NCBI RefSeq assembly: GCF_026153295.1
Contig: NZ_CP110615.1
Span: forward strand, 310,001 to 374,000
Origin: Rhodococcus antarcticus
GTDB lineage: Bacteria > Actinomycetota > Actinomycetes > Mycobacteriales > Mycobacteriaceae
Length of the DNA: 64,000 nt
Direction of reading: 5' to 3'
The notes under the pieces are model-generated. The model saw only the letters and a list, made by a program, of their open reading frames with translations, had not been told where the DNA came from and ran no database searches. The stretch's first letter is position 1, and every line of letters starts with the position of its first letter. Below, piece by piece: positions 17,522-26,213 of the stretch. The translations under genes were made by a program, and so were the position numbers.

Positions 17522-18273
17522 CGATCGGCGACGACGGCGGGACGCCGTCCCGGCAGGTGCACGTCTCCGAGCTGCTCGCGGCCCACGGCAGGACGGTGTC
17601 ACCGTCGGGTCGCCGGCGGCGGCGGGTCGAGCCCGACGAGGTGCCGGTGGTCGACGAGGTGCCGGTGGTCGACGAGGCCACCCCGAGCGTCCTGGACCTG
17701 CCTGCTGCGGACCCTGCCCCGGTCGACACTGCCCCGGACCCCGCCCCGGTGCCGGTCGATACCGCCCCGGTCGACACTGCCCCGGTCGACACTGCCCCGG
17801 ACCCTGCCCCGGTCGACACCGCCCCGGACCCCGCGCCGGACCCCGTCCCGGTCGACACCGCCCCGGACCCCGTCCCGGACCCCGCCCCGGTCGACACCGC
17901 CCCGGTCGACACCGCCCCGGACCCCGTCCCGGTCGACACCGCCCCGGACCCCGTCCCGGTCGACACTGCCCCGGACCCCGTCGGCAACGACGCGCCTGCG
18001 GCCGCGAGCAGCCCCGTCCGCGAGTGGGCGCTGGTCGGCGTGCAGTTGGTCGGCGCCCTCGTCGGGGGGGCCCTGCTGTGGTTCGGCTTCCGGTGGCTGT
18101 GGGAGTGGCAGTCGGTCGTCGCGCTCGTGCTCTCCGCGGTCGTCATCGTGGGTCTGGTCGTCGTCGTGCGCGTGCTCCGCCGCGATGAGGACCTGTTCAG
18201 CACCGTGCTGGCGGTGCTCGCCGGGCTCATCGTCACCGTCAGCCCGCCCGTGCTCACCCTCACGGGGCGCTGA
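17518..18273 (+). CDS. Pro/Asp/Thr-repeat protein with C-terminal membrane segments (Rv0497-like)
   Basis: The 251-residue product begins with a conserved cytoplasmic stretch ([16 protein letters not shown] then [10 protein letters not shown]) and continues with about 95 residues of degenerate repeats built from VDTAPDPAP. It ends with three hydrophobic segments (about 170-187, 193-212 and 220-247). Position and layout match Rv0497, a membrane protein of unknown function with a Pro/Thr-rich region. It is translationally coupled to the Ppx gene (ATGA overlap). The repeats are nearly identical at DNA level and so probably change length between strains. Confidence 0.8.
   Translation: MTIGDDGGTPSRQVHVSELLAAHGRTVSPSGRRRRRVEPDEVPVVDEVPVVDEATPSVLDLPAADPAPVDTAPDPAPVPVDTAPVDTAPVDTAPDPAPVDTAPDPAPDPVPVDTAPDPVPDPAPVDTAPVDTAPDPVPVDTAPDPVPVDTAPDPVGNDAPAAASSPVREWALVGVQLVGALVGGALLWFGFRWLWEWQSVVALVLSAVVIVGLVVVVRVLRRDEDLFSTVLAVLAGLIVTVSPPVLTLTGR
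17701..17985 (+). repeat. In-frame tandem repeats encoding VDTAPDP units
   Basis: About 280 bp built from shuffled 12-, 15- and 27-bp units such as GTCGACACCGCCCCGGACCC. All lengths are multiples of three, so the reading frame is kept whatever the copy number. Third-position changes (act/acc, gcc/gtc) mark older and younger copies. Confidence 0.85.
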
Positions 18274-18275
18274 GC

Positions 18276-19136
18276 GTGTCGATCCCCGTCGCACTGTCCA
18301 CGGCGTCGGTCTACCCGGAGTCGGTCGAGGCGGCCTTCACCATCGCGGCCGAGCTGGGCTACGACGGTGTCGAGCTGATGGTGTGGGCCGACAGGGTCAG
18401 CCAGGACGTCCGTGCCGTCGAGCGGCTCTCGCGCCGCTACGGGGTGCCGGTGCTCGCGGTGCACGCGCCCTGCCTCATCGTCACCCAGCGCATCTGGGGC
18501 CCCGACCCGGTCAAGCGGCTCGATCGCGCCGTCGACGCGGCGGGGGTGCTGGGAGCCCGCACCGTGGTGGTGCACCCGCCGTTCCGCTGGCAGCGCCGCT
18601 ACGCCGACGGCTTCGCCGACCAGGTCGCCGACCTCGAGCGGCGCAGCGGGCTCGTGGTAGCCGTCGAGAACATGTTCCCGCTGCGCGCGGACCGCTTCGT
18701 CCGCGCGGGCCGGGGCGCGGCCGAGCTGAGGGCCGGCCACGGAGGGGGTCCGGGGACGGCGCTGTCCACCTACGCACCGTCCTGGGACCCCACCGACGTC
18801 GGTCACGCGCACTACACGCTGGACCTCTCGCACACGGCCACCGCGGGCACCGATGCTCTCGTGATGGCCGCGACGATGGGGACCCGGCTGGCCCACCTGC
18901 ACCTCACCGACGGCACCGGGGCCGCCACCGACGAGCACCTCGTGCCCGGCCGCGGCACGCAGCCGTGCGCGGAGGTCTGCCAGCGCCTCGCGGCAGAGGG
19001 GTTCGACGGTGTGGTGGTGCTGGAGATCGGCACCCGGGCCGCGCGCACCCGAGCCGAGCGGACGGCCATGGTGGCGGAGTCCCTGACCTTCGCCCGGACC
19101 CACCTGCGGACCCCTGCCCAGCGGAGCCGCTCGTGA
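18276..19136 (+). CDS. Sugar phosphate isomerase/epimerase (TIM barrel)
   Basis: A 286-residue xylose-isomerase-like TIM barrel of the AP-endonuclease 2 fold. It shows [53 protein letters not shown] and VVVLEIGT, giving the metal ligands expected for this superfamily (Glu, Asp/His pairs). The reaction and substrate are unknown. It is the positional counterpart of Rv0498, starts 2 bp after the repeat protein and overlaps the next gene by 4 bp, so it is part of the ppx-to-thioesterase transcription unit. Confidence 0.83.
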   Translation: MSIPVALSTASVYPESVEAAFTIAAELGYDGVELMVWADRVSQDVRAVERLSRRYGVPVLAVHAPCLIVTQRIWGPDPVKRLDRAVDAAGVLGARTVVVHPPFRWQRRYADGFADQVADLERRSGLVVAVENMFPLRADRFVRAGRGAAELRAGHGGGPGTALSTYAPSWDPTDVGHAHYTLDLSHTATAGTDALVMAATMGTRLAHLHLTDGTGAATDEHLVPGRGTQPCAEVCQRLAAEGFDGVVVLEIGTRAARTRAERTAMVAESLTFARTHLRTPAQRSRS

Positions 19137-19930
19137 GCGCCCCGTTCAGCGCGGCGCTCGCGCTCGCGCCGGACGGCGACGGGTACGCGGCGGTGCTCGG
19201 GCAGGCGTGGACGGTGGGTCCCAAGGCCCACGGGGGCCTGCTGCTCGCGCTGTGTGCCGCAGCCGCCCGCGCCGCGCTGGACGTGCCGGGTGCAGAGCCG
19301 CTGGTCGTGAGCGCGAGCTACCTCGCCGCCCCTGACCCCGGCCCGGTGCACCTCGCGGTGGAGGTGCGCAAGCGGGGTCGGTCGGTGTCCCTGGTCGACG
19401 TGGAGCTCCGCCAGGGCGAGCGGGTGGCCGTGCGTGCGGCCGTCACCCTGGGCGTGCCCGACTCCGTCGAGCCGCTGCGCGAGGCGGCACCCGACGGCCA
19501 GCCGGCCGAGCCCCCCGCCGATGCCATCGAGGTGGCTGCGCACCCCACCGGCGACGTCATGAACCTCGCCGCGGTATGCGACCTGCGCCTGGACCGCGCC
19601 ACCGCGGCCTTCGCCGAGGGGCGGGTGGACGGCCAGGCCGAGATCCGGCTCTGGGTGCGCCCGCACGGGGAGGACCCGGACGTGCTGTTCGCGCTGCTCG
19701 CCGGCGACATCTCCCCCCCGGTGACGCTGAACATCGGCCGGCCCGGGTGGGCCCCCACCGTGCAGCTGACCGCCCTCGTGCGTGCCCACCCCGCCCCTGG
19801 CTGGCTGCGGGTGCGGATGAGCAGCCGCTGCGTGGGTGGCACCTGGTTCGACGAGGACGCCATCGTGACGGACTCGGCCGGCACCCTCGTCTGCCAGAGC
19901 CGCCAGCTCGCGATGGTGCCCCGCCCCTGA
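19133..19930 (+). CDS. Thioesterase-superfamily protein (double hot-dog)
   Basis: A 265-residue protein whose N-terminal part ([18 protein letters not shown], then [40 protein letters not shown]) is typical of TesB/acyl-CoA thioesterase-like double hot-dog folds. The C-terminal half repeats the pattern and ends [16 protein letters not shown]. It may hydrolyse acyl-CoA thioesters. Its position is that of Rv0499. The GTG start overlaps the previous stop. The last codons fall inside the first copy of a 16-bp tandem repeat, so the C-terminus is built from repeat sequence. Confidence 0.78.
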   Translation: MSAPFSAALALAPDGDGYAAVLGQAWTVGPKAHGGLLLALCAAAARAALDVPGAEPLVVSASYLAAPDPGPVHLAVEVRKRGRSVSLVDVELRQGERVAVRAAVTLGVPDSVEPLREAAPDGQPAEPPADAIEVAAHPTGDVMNLAAVCDLRLDRATAAFAEGRVDGQAEIRLWVRPHGEDPDVLFALLAGDISPPVTLNIGRPGWAPTVQLTALVRAHPAPGWLRVRMSSRCVGGTWFDEDAIVTDSAGTLVCQSRQLAMVPRP

Positions 19931-19998
19931 CCCGCCCCGCCCCTGACCCGCCCCGCCCCTGACCCGCCGTGGCCGGAGCCGTCGTGGCCGGAGCCGCC
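19921..19998. repeat. Nested tandem repeats before proC
   Basis: CCGCCCCTGACCCGCC is present three times without change (19921-19968), and the first copy carries the TGA stop of the thioesterase gene. It is followed by two 15-bp copies of GTGGCCGGAGCC plus GTC or GCC (19969-19998). Probably the result of replication slippage. Confidence 0.9.
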
Positions 19999-20031
19999 CG
20001 TGCGCCGACCCCGCCGTGGCAGGCTCACCCC

Positions 20032-20832
20032 ATGACGACGATCGCGGTCCTCGGGGCCGGCAAGATCGGGGAGGCCCTGCTCGCCGGGCTGCTGCGCTCC
20101 GGCCGCGCCCCCGCGGACCTGCTGTTCTCCGAGCGGCACCCGGAGCGAAGCGCCGAGCTGACCGCGCGCCACGGGGTCCGTGCCGCGAGCCCCGCCGAGG
20201 CCGCCCGCGAGGCGGACGTGCTCGTGGTGGCGGTGAAGCCGCAGGACATCGACACCGTGCTGACCGAGATCGGAGACCTGCGGGTCGGGACGCTCGTGGT
20301 GTCCCTGTGCGCTGGTCTGCCCACCTCGCTGTACGAGTCCCGCCTGCCCGCGGGCACACCGGTGGTGCGCGTGATGCCCAACACCCCCATGGTGGTGGGG
20401 GAGGCCATGAGCGCGGTCTCGGGCGGCACCCACGCCACCGAGGAGCACCTGGCGCTGGTCACCGAGCTCCTCGGCGCAGTGGGGCGCGTGGTGCGGGTGC
20501 CGGAGAACCAGCAGGACGCCGTCACCGCGCTCTCCGGCTCCGGCCCGGCGTACTTCTTCTTCCTCGTCGAGGCGATGATCGACGCCGGCATCCTGCTCGG
20601 CCTGCCGCGTGCGGTGGCCTCCGAGCTCATCGTCCAGTCGGCGGTGGGGGCGGCGACCATGCTGCGCGACTCCGGCGAGCACCCGGTGACGCTGCGCGAG
20701 GCGGTCACCTCCCCGGCCGGAACCACCATCTCGGCCATCCGCGAGCTGGAGGTGCACGGGGTGCGGGCCGCGCTCATCGCGGCCATCGAGGCCGCCAGGG
20801 ACCGCTCGGTGGAGCTCGGCCGGGCCACCTGA
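20032..20832 (+). CDS. proC: Pyrroline-5-carboxylate reductase
   Basis: Last step of proline synthesis: NAD(P)H-dependent reduction of pyrroline-5-carboxylate. The 266-residue product starts with the Rossmann motif AVLGAGKIGEAL and shows VVAVKPQDI, VRVMPNTPMVVGEAM, the catalytic-region signature SGSGPAYFFFLVEAM and the C-terminal VTSPAGTTISAI. The length is normal. It corresponds to Rv0500 and is read in the same direction as the upstream thioesterase gene. The repeats between them leave about 100 bp in which a promoter could lie, but no obvious one was seen. Confidence 0.95.
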   Translation: MTTIAVLGAGKIGEALLAGLLRSGRAPADLLFSERHPERSAELTARHGVRAASPAEAAREADVLVVAVKPQDIDTVLTEIGDLRVGTLVVSLCAGLPTSLYESRLPAGTPVVRVMPNTPMVVGEAMSAVSGGTHATEEHLALVTELLGAVGRVVRVPENQQDAVTALSGSGPAYFFFLVEAMIDAGILLGLPRAVASELIVQSAVGAATMLRDSGEHPVTLREAVTSPAGTTISAIRELEVHGVRAALIAAIEAARDRSVELGRAT

Positions 20833-20981
20833 GCCACCCGCACCTGCTGCGGCCCCGAACCGTCACCCGAACGCAGGTCACACAGGTCCCACGTGTCCCG
20901 CTAGTGTCGGAGGGAGCACGTGCGTGTCCGTTCCGTCGGTGGGGAAGACCGGCGGCGCGACACGTGCCGGAGGACCCACAC

Positions 20982-21194
20982 ATGCCCAAGCCCGTCGAGG
21001 GCCAGCCCGCGCTGGCTGCCACCGATTTCCTGACCGTCGCCGAGGTGGCCGCGCTGATGCGCGTCTCCAAGATGACGGTGTACCGGCTCGTGCACAGCGG
21101 GGAGCTGCCGGCCGTCCGCGTCGGGCGCAGCTTCCGCGTGCGCGCCGCCGCCGTGCACACCTACCTCGAGTCCTCCTACTTCGACGCCGGCTGA
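20982..21194 (+). CDS. Small excisionase/BldC-type helix-turn-helix protein
   Basis: A 70-residue DNA-binding protein: FLTVAEVAALMRVSKMTVYRLVHSGELPAVRVGRSFRVRAAAV is a MerR/AlpA-type winged helix like that of BldC and phage excisionases. It is the counterpart of Rv0500A, conserved between proC and the bS22 gene in actinobacteria. The targets are unknown. GGAGG lies eight bases before the ATG at 20982. It is a paralogue of the BldC gene at 45.8 kb. Confidence 0.88.
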   Translation: MPKPVEGQPALAATDFLTVAEVAALMRVSKMTVYRLVHSGELPAVRVGRSFRVRAAAVHTYLESSYFDAG

Positions 21195-21369
21195 GCGGGG
21201 GTGGCGGCCCAGGCGCTCTCCGTGGTCAGGGTCCGAGCCCCGGAGCAGTAGAGTGCAGCCAAGGACGTGCTGGACCCTGACCGTCGGGTGCCGCACCGAG
21301 ACGTGACGACCGAGTCGCTGGGCACCACCGACCAGCGCGACCGACCGAGGACTGCGAGGGAAGCCCGCC

Positions 21370-21471
21370 ATGGGTTCAGTGATCAAGAAGCGCCGCAAGC
21401 GGATGTCGAAGAAGAAGCACCGCAAGCTGCTGCGCAAGACCCGCGTGCAGCGTCGCAAGCTCGGCAAGTGA
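21370..21471 (+). CDS. 30S ribosomal protein bS22 (AURKAIP1/COX24 domain)
   Basis: A 33-residue, extremely basic peptide, [20 protein letters not shown] continuing to QRRKLGK, identical in style to the small ribosomal protein bS22 found in mycobacterial ribosomes (Rv0500B position). It is too short for most gene finders. GAGG precedes the ATG by about nine bases. A strong hairpin terminator follows 26 bp after the stop, so this gene ends its transcription unit. Confidence 0.93.
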   Translation: MGSVIKKRRKRMSKKKHRKLLRKTRVQRRKLGK

Positions 21472-21496
21472 TCTGACGGCCGCACCCGGCCGACCG

Positions 21497-21533
21497 CGAG
21501 AGCCCGCCTCCCCCTGGGGACGGCGGGCTCTCG
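21497..21533 (+). terminator. Hairpin terminator after bS22
   Basis: CGAGAGCCCGCC (21497-21508) pairs perfectly with GGCGGGCTCTCG (21522-21533) around a 13-base loop. It lies directly after the bS22 gene. Confidence 0.75.
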
Positions 21534-21595
21534 GCGTTGGTGGGGCGGCCGGTTCGAGCCCCGAACGCCCCTGCCGCCGTCACCGCCACGCTCGG

Positions 21596-21601
21596 TAGGC
21601 T
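21596..21601 (+). promoter_or_regulatory. Probable -10 of the epimerase gene (leaderless)
   Basis: TAGGCT ends six bases before the ATG at 21608, and there is no Shine-Dalgarno sequence. It comes after the bS22 terminator, so a new transcription unit is expected to start here. Confidence 0.5.
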
Positions 21602-21607
21602 CCCGGC

Positions 21608-22678
21608 ATGAGCCCGGTATCCGTCGATGCCCCAAGGGTGGTCCTCGTCACCGGGGCGAGCCGCTTCCTCGGGGGGAGCATCGCCGCCCGGCTCGCAGGG
21701 CACCCGTCGGTCGAGCGCGTCATCGCCGTCGACACCGAGCCACCACGGACCGGCGTCTTCCGCACGGAGCACGCCGCGGATGCCGCCACCGTCGAGTTCG
21801 TCCGAGCCGACATCCGCAACCCCCTCATCGCCAAGGTGATCGCCTCGGCCGGGGTGGACACCGTGGTGCACGCCGCGCTGAGCGCGAGCCCGGGGCGCTC
21901 CGGCGGGCGCAGCACCATGAAGGAGATGAACGTCATCGGCTCCATGCAGCTGCTGGCGGCCTGCCAGGGTGCTCCGACGCTGCGGCGGATGGTGGTGAAG
22001 TCGACGACGGCCGTGTACGGCTCCCGCTCGCGCGACCCGGCGGTGTTCACCGAGCAGATGGAGCCCAAGGCCACCACCGGCGGCGGGTACGCCAAGGACT
22101 CGGCCGAGATCGAGGGCTACGTTCGCGGGTTCGCCCGGCGCCGGCCCGACGTGTCCGTGACGGTGCTGCGCTTCGCCAACGTCGTGGGACCGCGGATGGA
22201 CACCGCTCTCACCCGGTACTTCTCGCTGCCGCTGGTGCCCACGGTGCTCGGCTTCGACGCCCGGGTGCAGCTGCTGCACGAGGAGGACGCGCTGGCGGTG
22301 CTGGAGCTGGCCTGCACGGCCCCTGCGGCCGGCACGTTCAACGTGGCCGCCGACGGGGTGCTGCTGCTCTCCCAGGCCATCCGCAGGGCCGGTCGCATCC
22401 CGGTGCCCGTGCCGGCGCAGCTCACCCCGACCCTCGCGCGCTTCGTCCGCGGTGCGCGGCTGGTCGACTTCACCCCGGAGCAGGTGCAGTTCCTCAACTT
22501 CGGCCGGGTGGTCGACACCTCCGCGCTCACCCGGGCGCTGGGGTTCCGGCCGCGGTGGACCACCCAGCAGGCGTTCGACGACTTCGTCACCGCCCGCGGG
22601 CTGCGACCGGTGCTCGATCCCGCCCGGGTGCGGGCCGTGGAGGAGCGGGCCGTGGCAGTGGCCGGGGTGCTGCCGTGA
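21608..22678 (+). CDS. NAD-dependent epimerase/dehydratase family protein
   Basis: An extended SDR of 356 residues with the cofactor motif VLVTGASRFLGGSIA, FVRADIRNP, VKSTTAVYGS, the tyrosine segment GGGYAKDSAEIEGY, and VTVLRFANVVGP. It occupies the Rv0501 (galE2) position. Tyr is followed by AKDS, so the usual YxxxK lysine is replaced by Ser at that place, with a Lys only two residues after the Tyr; catalysis may differ from true GalE. It overlaps the acyltransferase gene by 4 bp, as Rv0501 and Rv0502 are also adjacent. Its substrate is unknown. Confidence 0.84.
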   Translation: MSPVSVDAPRVVLVTGASRFLGGSIAARLAGHPSVERVIAVDTEPPRTGVFRTEHAADAATVEFVRADIRNPLIAKVIASAGVDTVVHAALSASPGRSGGRSTMKEMNVIGSMQLLAACQGAPTLRRMVVKSTTAVYGSRSRDPAVFTEQMEPKATTGGGYAKDSAEIEGYVRGFARRRPDVSVTVLRFANVVGPRMDTALTRYFSLPLVPTVLGFDARVQLLHEEDALAVLELACTAPAAGTFNVAADGVLLLSQAIRRAGRIPVPVPAQLTPTLARFVRGARLVDFTPEQVQFLNFGRVVDTSALTRALGFRPRWTTQQAFDDFVTARGLRPVLDPARVRAVEERAVAVAGVLP

Positions 22679-23619
22679 GCGGCCCCGGGGCCCGGGTGAT
22701 CCCGCTGCACCCGCAGGGCACGACCGACCTGCCCGCCCCGGAGTCCCTCGACGAGCCGGTGGCGGTCCCGGAGCCCTCGGCGGTGCAGCGCCAGGTGGCC
22801 GGGGCGGCAGCGTTCCTGCGGCGACGTCTGACCGGGGACTACACCGTGGACGAGTTCGGCTTCGACCCCGACCTCAACGACCACGTGATGATCCCGGCCC
22901 TGCGGCCGCTCTACGACACGTGGTTCCGGGTCGAGGTGTCGGGCCTGCACAACGTGCCGTCGGAGGGGGCGGCGCTGGTGGTGGCCAACCACTCCGGGGT
23001 GATCCCGCTGGACGCCCTGATGACCACCGTGGCCCTGCACGACCACCACCCCGCGTCGCGATCGCTGCGGATGCTGGCCGCGGACCTGGCGCTGGCGACT
23101 CCCGTGCTGGGCAGCCTCACCCGCAAGGCGGGGCACACCCTGGCCTGCGCTCCCGACGCGGAGCGCCTGCTCAACGCGGGGGAGGTGGTCGGGGTGTGGC
23201 CGGAGGGCTTCAAGGGCATCGGAAAACCCTTCGCGGACCGCTACAAGCTCCAGCGGTTCGGGCGGGGCGGCTTCGTCTCCGCTGCGCTGCGCACGGGGGC
23301 GCCCATCATCCCGTGCTCCATCGTGGGGGCGGAGGAGACCTACCCGATGATCGGCGACATCCGGTTCCTCGCCCGCCTGCTGGGGTTCCCCTACTTCCCG
23401 GTGACCCCGTTGTTCCCGCTGCTGGGTCCGCTGGGTGTCGTCCCGCTGCCGTCGAAGTGGTACATCGAGTTCGGCGAGCCCATCGAGACCACCGAGCTCG
23501 GCCCGGCGGCGGCCGAGGACCCGATGCTGGTGTTCAACCTCACCGACCAGGTGCGCGAGACGATCCAGCAGACGCTCTACCGGCTGCTCTCCCAGCGCCG
23601 GGGCGTGTTCACCGGCTGA
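22675..23619 (+). CDS. Lysophospholipid acyltransferase family protein (PlsC-like)
   Basis: A 314-residue acyltransferase-fold protein: VVANHSGVIPLDALMTTVAL carries the NH-Ser-Gly motif with Asp further away than in the classic NHxxxxD. The second block is GVWPEGFKGIGKPFADRYKLQRFGRGGF (EG motif and substrate-binding Phe/Arg), and the third is APIIPCSIVGAEETYP. A proline-rich leader of about 50 residues precedes the domain. It may acylate lysophosphatidic acid or another glycolipid at the membrane. The GTG start overlaps the epimerase stop (GTGA); it is the Rv0502 counterpart. Confidence 0.83.
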   Translation: MSGPGARVIPLHPQGTTDLPAPESLDEPVAVPEPSAVQRQVAGAAAFLRRRLTGDYTVDEFGFDPDLNDHVMIPALRPLYDTWFRVEVSGLHNVPSEGAALVVANHSGVIPLDALMTTVALHDHHPASRSLRMLAADLALATPVLGSLTRKAGHTLACAPDAERLLNAGEVVGVWPEGFKGIGKPFADRYKLQRFGRGGFVSAALRTGAPIIPCSIVGAEETYPMIGDIRFLARLLGFPYFPVTPLFPLLGPLGVVPLPSKWYIEFGEPIETTELGPAAAEDPMLVFNLTDQVRETIQQTLYRLLSQRRGVFTG

Positions 23620-23625
23620 CCGGCA

Positions 23626-24552
23626 TCAGGCGTTGCGGCGGTGGCTGATCCCGGCCGCGACCGCACCGGCCACTGCACCCGCGCCGAGGACGGAGGGGAC
23701 ACCGATCCGCGCGGCGCGGCGCCCGGTGCGGAAGTCGCGCACCTGCCAGCCGCGGGCGCGCGCGAGCTCGCGCAGGTCCTGGTCCGGGTTCACCGCGACG
23801 GCGGTGCCGACGGCGGAGAGCATCGGCACGTCGTTGTGGCTGTCGGAGTAGGCCGTGCACCGACGCAGGTTGAGTCCCTCCCGCGCCGCCAGCGCCCGCA
23901 CCGCCTGGGCCTTGGCCGGCCCGTGCAGGATGTCGCCGACGAGCCGGCCGGTGAAGACGCCGTCCGCGCTCTCGGCGACCGTGCCGAGCGCCCCGGTGAG
24001 CCCCAGGCGGCGCGCGATGATCTGCGCCAGCTCCACCGGGGTGGCCGTCACCAGCCACACCTGCTGACCCGCGTCGAGGTGCATCTGGGCCAGCGCCCGG
24101 GTGCCCGCCCAGATCTTGTCGGCGATGAGCTCGTCGAAGATCTCCTCGCCGAGCCGGGTGATCTCCGCGGTCTCTCGGCCGGCGACGAAGGAGAGGGCCT
24201 GCTCGCGGCCGGTGGCGACGCTGGTGGCGCTCTCCCTGCCGCTGACCCGGAACAGGAGCTGCTTCCACGCCATCCCGGCGAGGTCGGACCCGGTGAAGTA
24301 CTTGCGGGCCGCGAGGCCGCGGGCGAAGTGGAAGATCGACGCGCCCATGATCATGGTGTTGTCGACGTCGAAGAAGGCGGCTGCGGTGAGGTCCCGCGGC
24401 ACCACCAGGGTGTCGGCCGGGTGGCCGTCCCCGGCGTTGTCCAGGGCGACCTGGGCCATCGCGGCGTCCGCGCTGGCCTCGCCCGCGGCGGTCGCGCGCA
24501 GCTGGGCGGGAGTGGGGGTGGAGCGGCGGAACCGGCCGGTCGCGCTGGCCAC
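23626..24552 (-). CDS. HAD-IB family phosphatase (SerB1-like)
   Basis: A 308-residue HAD-superfamily hydrolase of the IB subfamily: motif [12 protein letters not shown] (nucleophile and acid Asp), motif II VTATP, Lys in HGPAKAQAV and motif [13 protein letters not shown]. It occupies the position of Rv0505c (serB1). Subfamily members dephosphorylate phosphoserine or lysophospholipids; the substrate here is not certain. A hydrophobic C-terminal stretch ([19 protein letters not shown]) could anchor it to the membrane. GTG 24552 is chosen because AGGAGGTGA lies five bases upstream, one of the best Shine-Dalgarno sequences in the window. It converges on the acyltransferase gene with 6 bp between them. 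Confidence 0.85.
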   Translation of the reverse strand: MASATGRFRRSTPTPAQLRATAAGEASADAAMAQVALDNAGDGHPADTLVVPRDLTAAAFFDVDNTMIMGASIFHFARGLAARKYFTGSDLAGMAWKQLLFRVSGRESATSVATGREQALSFVAGRETAEITRLGEEIFDELIADKIWAGTRALAQMHLDAGQQVWLVTATPVELAQIIARRLGLTGALGTVAESADGVFTGRLVGDILHGPAKAQAVRALAAREGLNLRRCTAYSDSHNDVPMLSAVGTAVAVNPDQDLRELARARGWQVRDFRTGRRAARIGVPSVLGAGAVAGAVAAGISHRRNA

Positions 24553-24633
24553 GGTCACCTCCTCGCCTCGTGCTGCGTGCACCCGTGTCCTACCGGTCCG
24601 AGCGTAGCCGCCCGGCGCGACGGGGTTCGGGGC

Positions 24634-26193
24634 TCAGCCTCCGATGGTGATGGGGGGCAGCCCGGGCAGGATCGGTCCGATGGTCACCGGGGGGATGATC
24701 GGCAGCGGGACGGAGACGGTGGACGGCAGCAGCGACGGGACCGGCAGGGGCAGCGGGGGGACGCTGGTGCCTCCCGTGGGCAGCGGCAGCGGCAGCGCGG
24801 GCTGGGTGGGTGCGGCTGGCACGGTGCCGGCGACGCCGCCGGGGTCCTGACCGCCGGAGCCCGGAGCCGTGGAGCCCGGACCTGTGGAGCCCGGACCTGT
24901 GGAGCCCGGACCTGTGGAGCCTGGGTCGGACCCCCCCGGGCCGGACCCGGTACCGCCGCCCTGCTGTGCGTCCGGCGCGGCCGCACCGGTGGTGGCCGTC
25001 GACGGCGGGAGCACCGGGGCTGTCGGGGCGGTGCCCGTGGTGCCGGCGGCGCTGGAGCAGGCCGTGGTCGCCGGCAGCGGCCCGAGGTCGTCGGTCCTGC
25101 CGCTGGTGATCGGGCTGCAGGCCAGGCGGGCGCTGAGGGCATCCGCCCGGCCCCGGACCTGCTCGAGCACCCCGACGGAGGAGTCGAGGCGGGGCTGCGC
25201 GGCGCTGGGCAGCTGCGCACGCAGCGCGTCCAGGCGGGCGGACTGGCCCTGTGCCCAGGTGGCGAGGGAGCTCAGTGCCGTCGGGTCGCCCGCCACGCCG
25301 GTCGTGGTGAGCAGGCCGGAGCCGGCGGTGGACTGGGAGTCGACGTCGTCGAGGAGCGTGCCCACCGTCGCGGGATCGACCTGCTCGACCGCGACGAGGA
25401 CGACCCCGCCGCTGCCGGTCCCGAGGGCCGAGCTGCTGGCGCGGTCGACCAGGGCGCCGAGCTCGTCCACCCGCCGGGCGGCGTAGTCCAGGTGCCGCAG
25501 GCCGCGGTCGACGTCGCCGAAGGTGAGCTCGAGCCGGGTGGTCTCGCCGGCCCGCTTCAGGGAGTAGAGGGCGTCCCCGGGCAGGGCGTCGCGGCTCAGC
25601 ACCAGGCTGATGCCGCTGAGCGCGACCACCAGGCAGAGGGCGGCCGCCGCGGCGACCAGGAAGCGGCCACGAGCGCCGTGACCGGTGCGTCGACGGGCTG
25701 CCAGCTCGACAACCTGGACCTGCTCGACCCGCTCGACCTGCACCTGCTCGACCGACCCGGGCGTGGCCGCCGGACCGGTGGAGGGCGCAGCACCGGGGAC
25801 GACGGTGGGAGCCCCGTCCGCCAGGCCGGCGAGCACCCGCGTCCGCATGCGGTCACGGGCGTTGGACGACGGGGAGAGCGCGGGCGCCAGGGCAGCGATC
25901 GAGGCCACGACCCGCAGCTCGTCGGAGGTGAGGTCCTGCAGGTCGGGTGGGGCACCGTTGGTGCCGGTGGGGAGCAGGTCCGGGGACGGGGCGTCGGAGC
26001 GAGGTGCTCCTCGACCCGGGCGTTCAGGCTGCAGTGCGGGCTCCACGCCGGGACCTCCCTCCCTCGTTCCGGACGTCCTCGGGGACGGCCGTCCGCCTGG
26101 TGCGAGGAGCCCCGGCCGAGGCCGGTTCTCCTGCTCTGGAGAACGACGGGGGTGGCCTGGGGGTACGGGGTCCGCGCCACTCGTGTCGATCAT
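24634..26193 (-). CDS. DUF5667 membrane protein, probable anti-sigma factor of the adjacent sigma factor
   Basis: A 519-residue protein in four parts. A cytoplasmic N-terminal region contains a conserved segment (LTSDELRVVASIAALAPALSPSS, about 88-112), followed by one transmembrane helix (about 177-200). An extracytoplasmic DUF5667 domain (GDALYSLKRAGETTRLELTFGDVDRG) comes next, and then a long Ser/Pro/Gly-rich tail with PGSTG repeats. It lies 20 bp downstream of the sigma factor gene. The single-helix layout and pairing resemble RsbN, the anti-sigma factor of BldN in Streptomyces; that role is inferred. The tail could span the cell wall. Confidence 0.72.
   Translation of the reverse strand: MIDTSGADPVPPGHPRRSPEQENRPRPGLLAPGGRPSPRTSGTREGGPGVEPALQPERPGRGAPRSDAPSPDLLPTGTNGAPPDLQDLTSDELRVVASIAALAPALSPSSNARDRMRTRVLAGLADGAPTVVPGAAPSTGPAATPGSVEQVQVERVEQVQVVELAARRRTGHGARGRFLVAAAAALCLVVALSGISLVLSRDALPGDALYSLKRAGETTRLELTFGDVDRGLRHLDYAARRVDELGALVDRASSSALGTGSGGVVLVAVEQVDPATVGTLLDDVDSQSTAGSGLLTTTGVAGDPTALSSLATWAQGQSARLDALRAQLPSAAQPRLDSSVGVLEQVRGRADALSARLACSPITSGRTDDLGPLPATTACSSAAGTTGTAPTAPVLPPSTATTGAAAPDAQQGGGTGSGPGGSDPGSTGPGSTGPGSTGPGSTAPGSGGQDPGGVAGTVPAAPTQPALPLPLPTGGTSVPPLPLPVPSLLPSTVSVPLPIIPPVTIGPILPGLPPITIGG
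24856..24930 (-). repeat. Five 15-bp repeats encoding GPGST units
   Basis: Three perfect copies of GGAGCCCGGACCTGT (24871-24915) with one diverged copy on each side. They lie in frame in the tail of the DUF5667 protein. Confidence 0.88.
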
Positions 26194-26213
26194 GGTATCC
26201 GTGGGGTTGTGGG

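Noticed and set aside
17701-17985. CRISPR-like array
   Set aside because: The repeats are contiguous, in frame and of variable length with no unique spacers; they encode VDTAPDP units.
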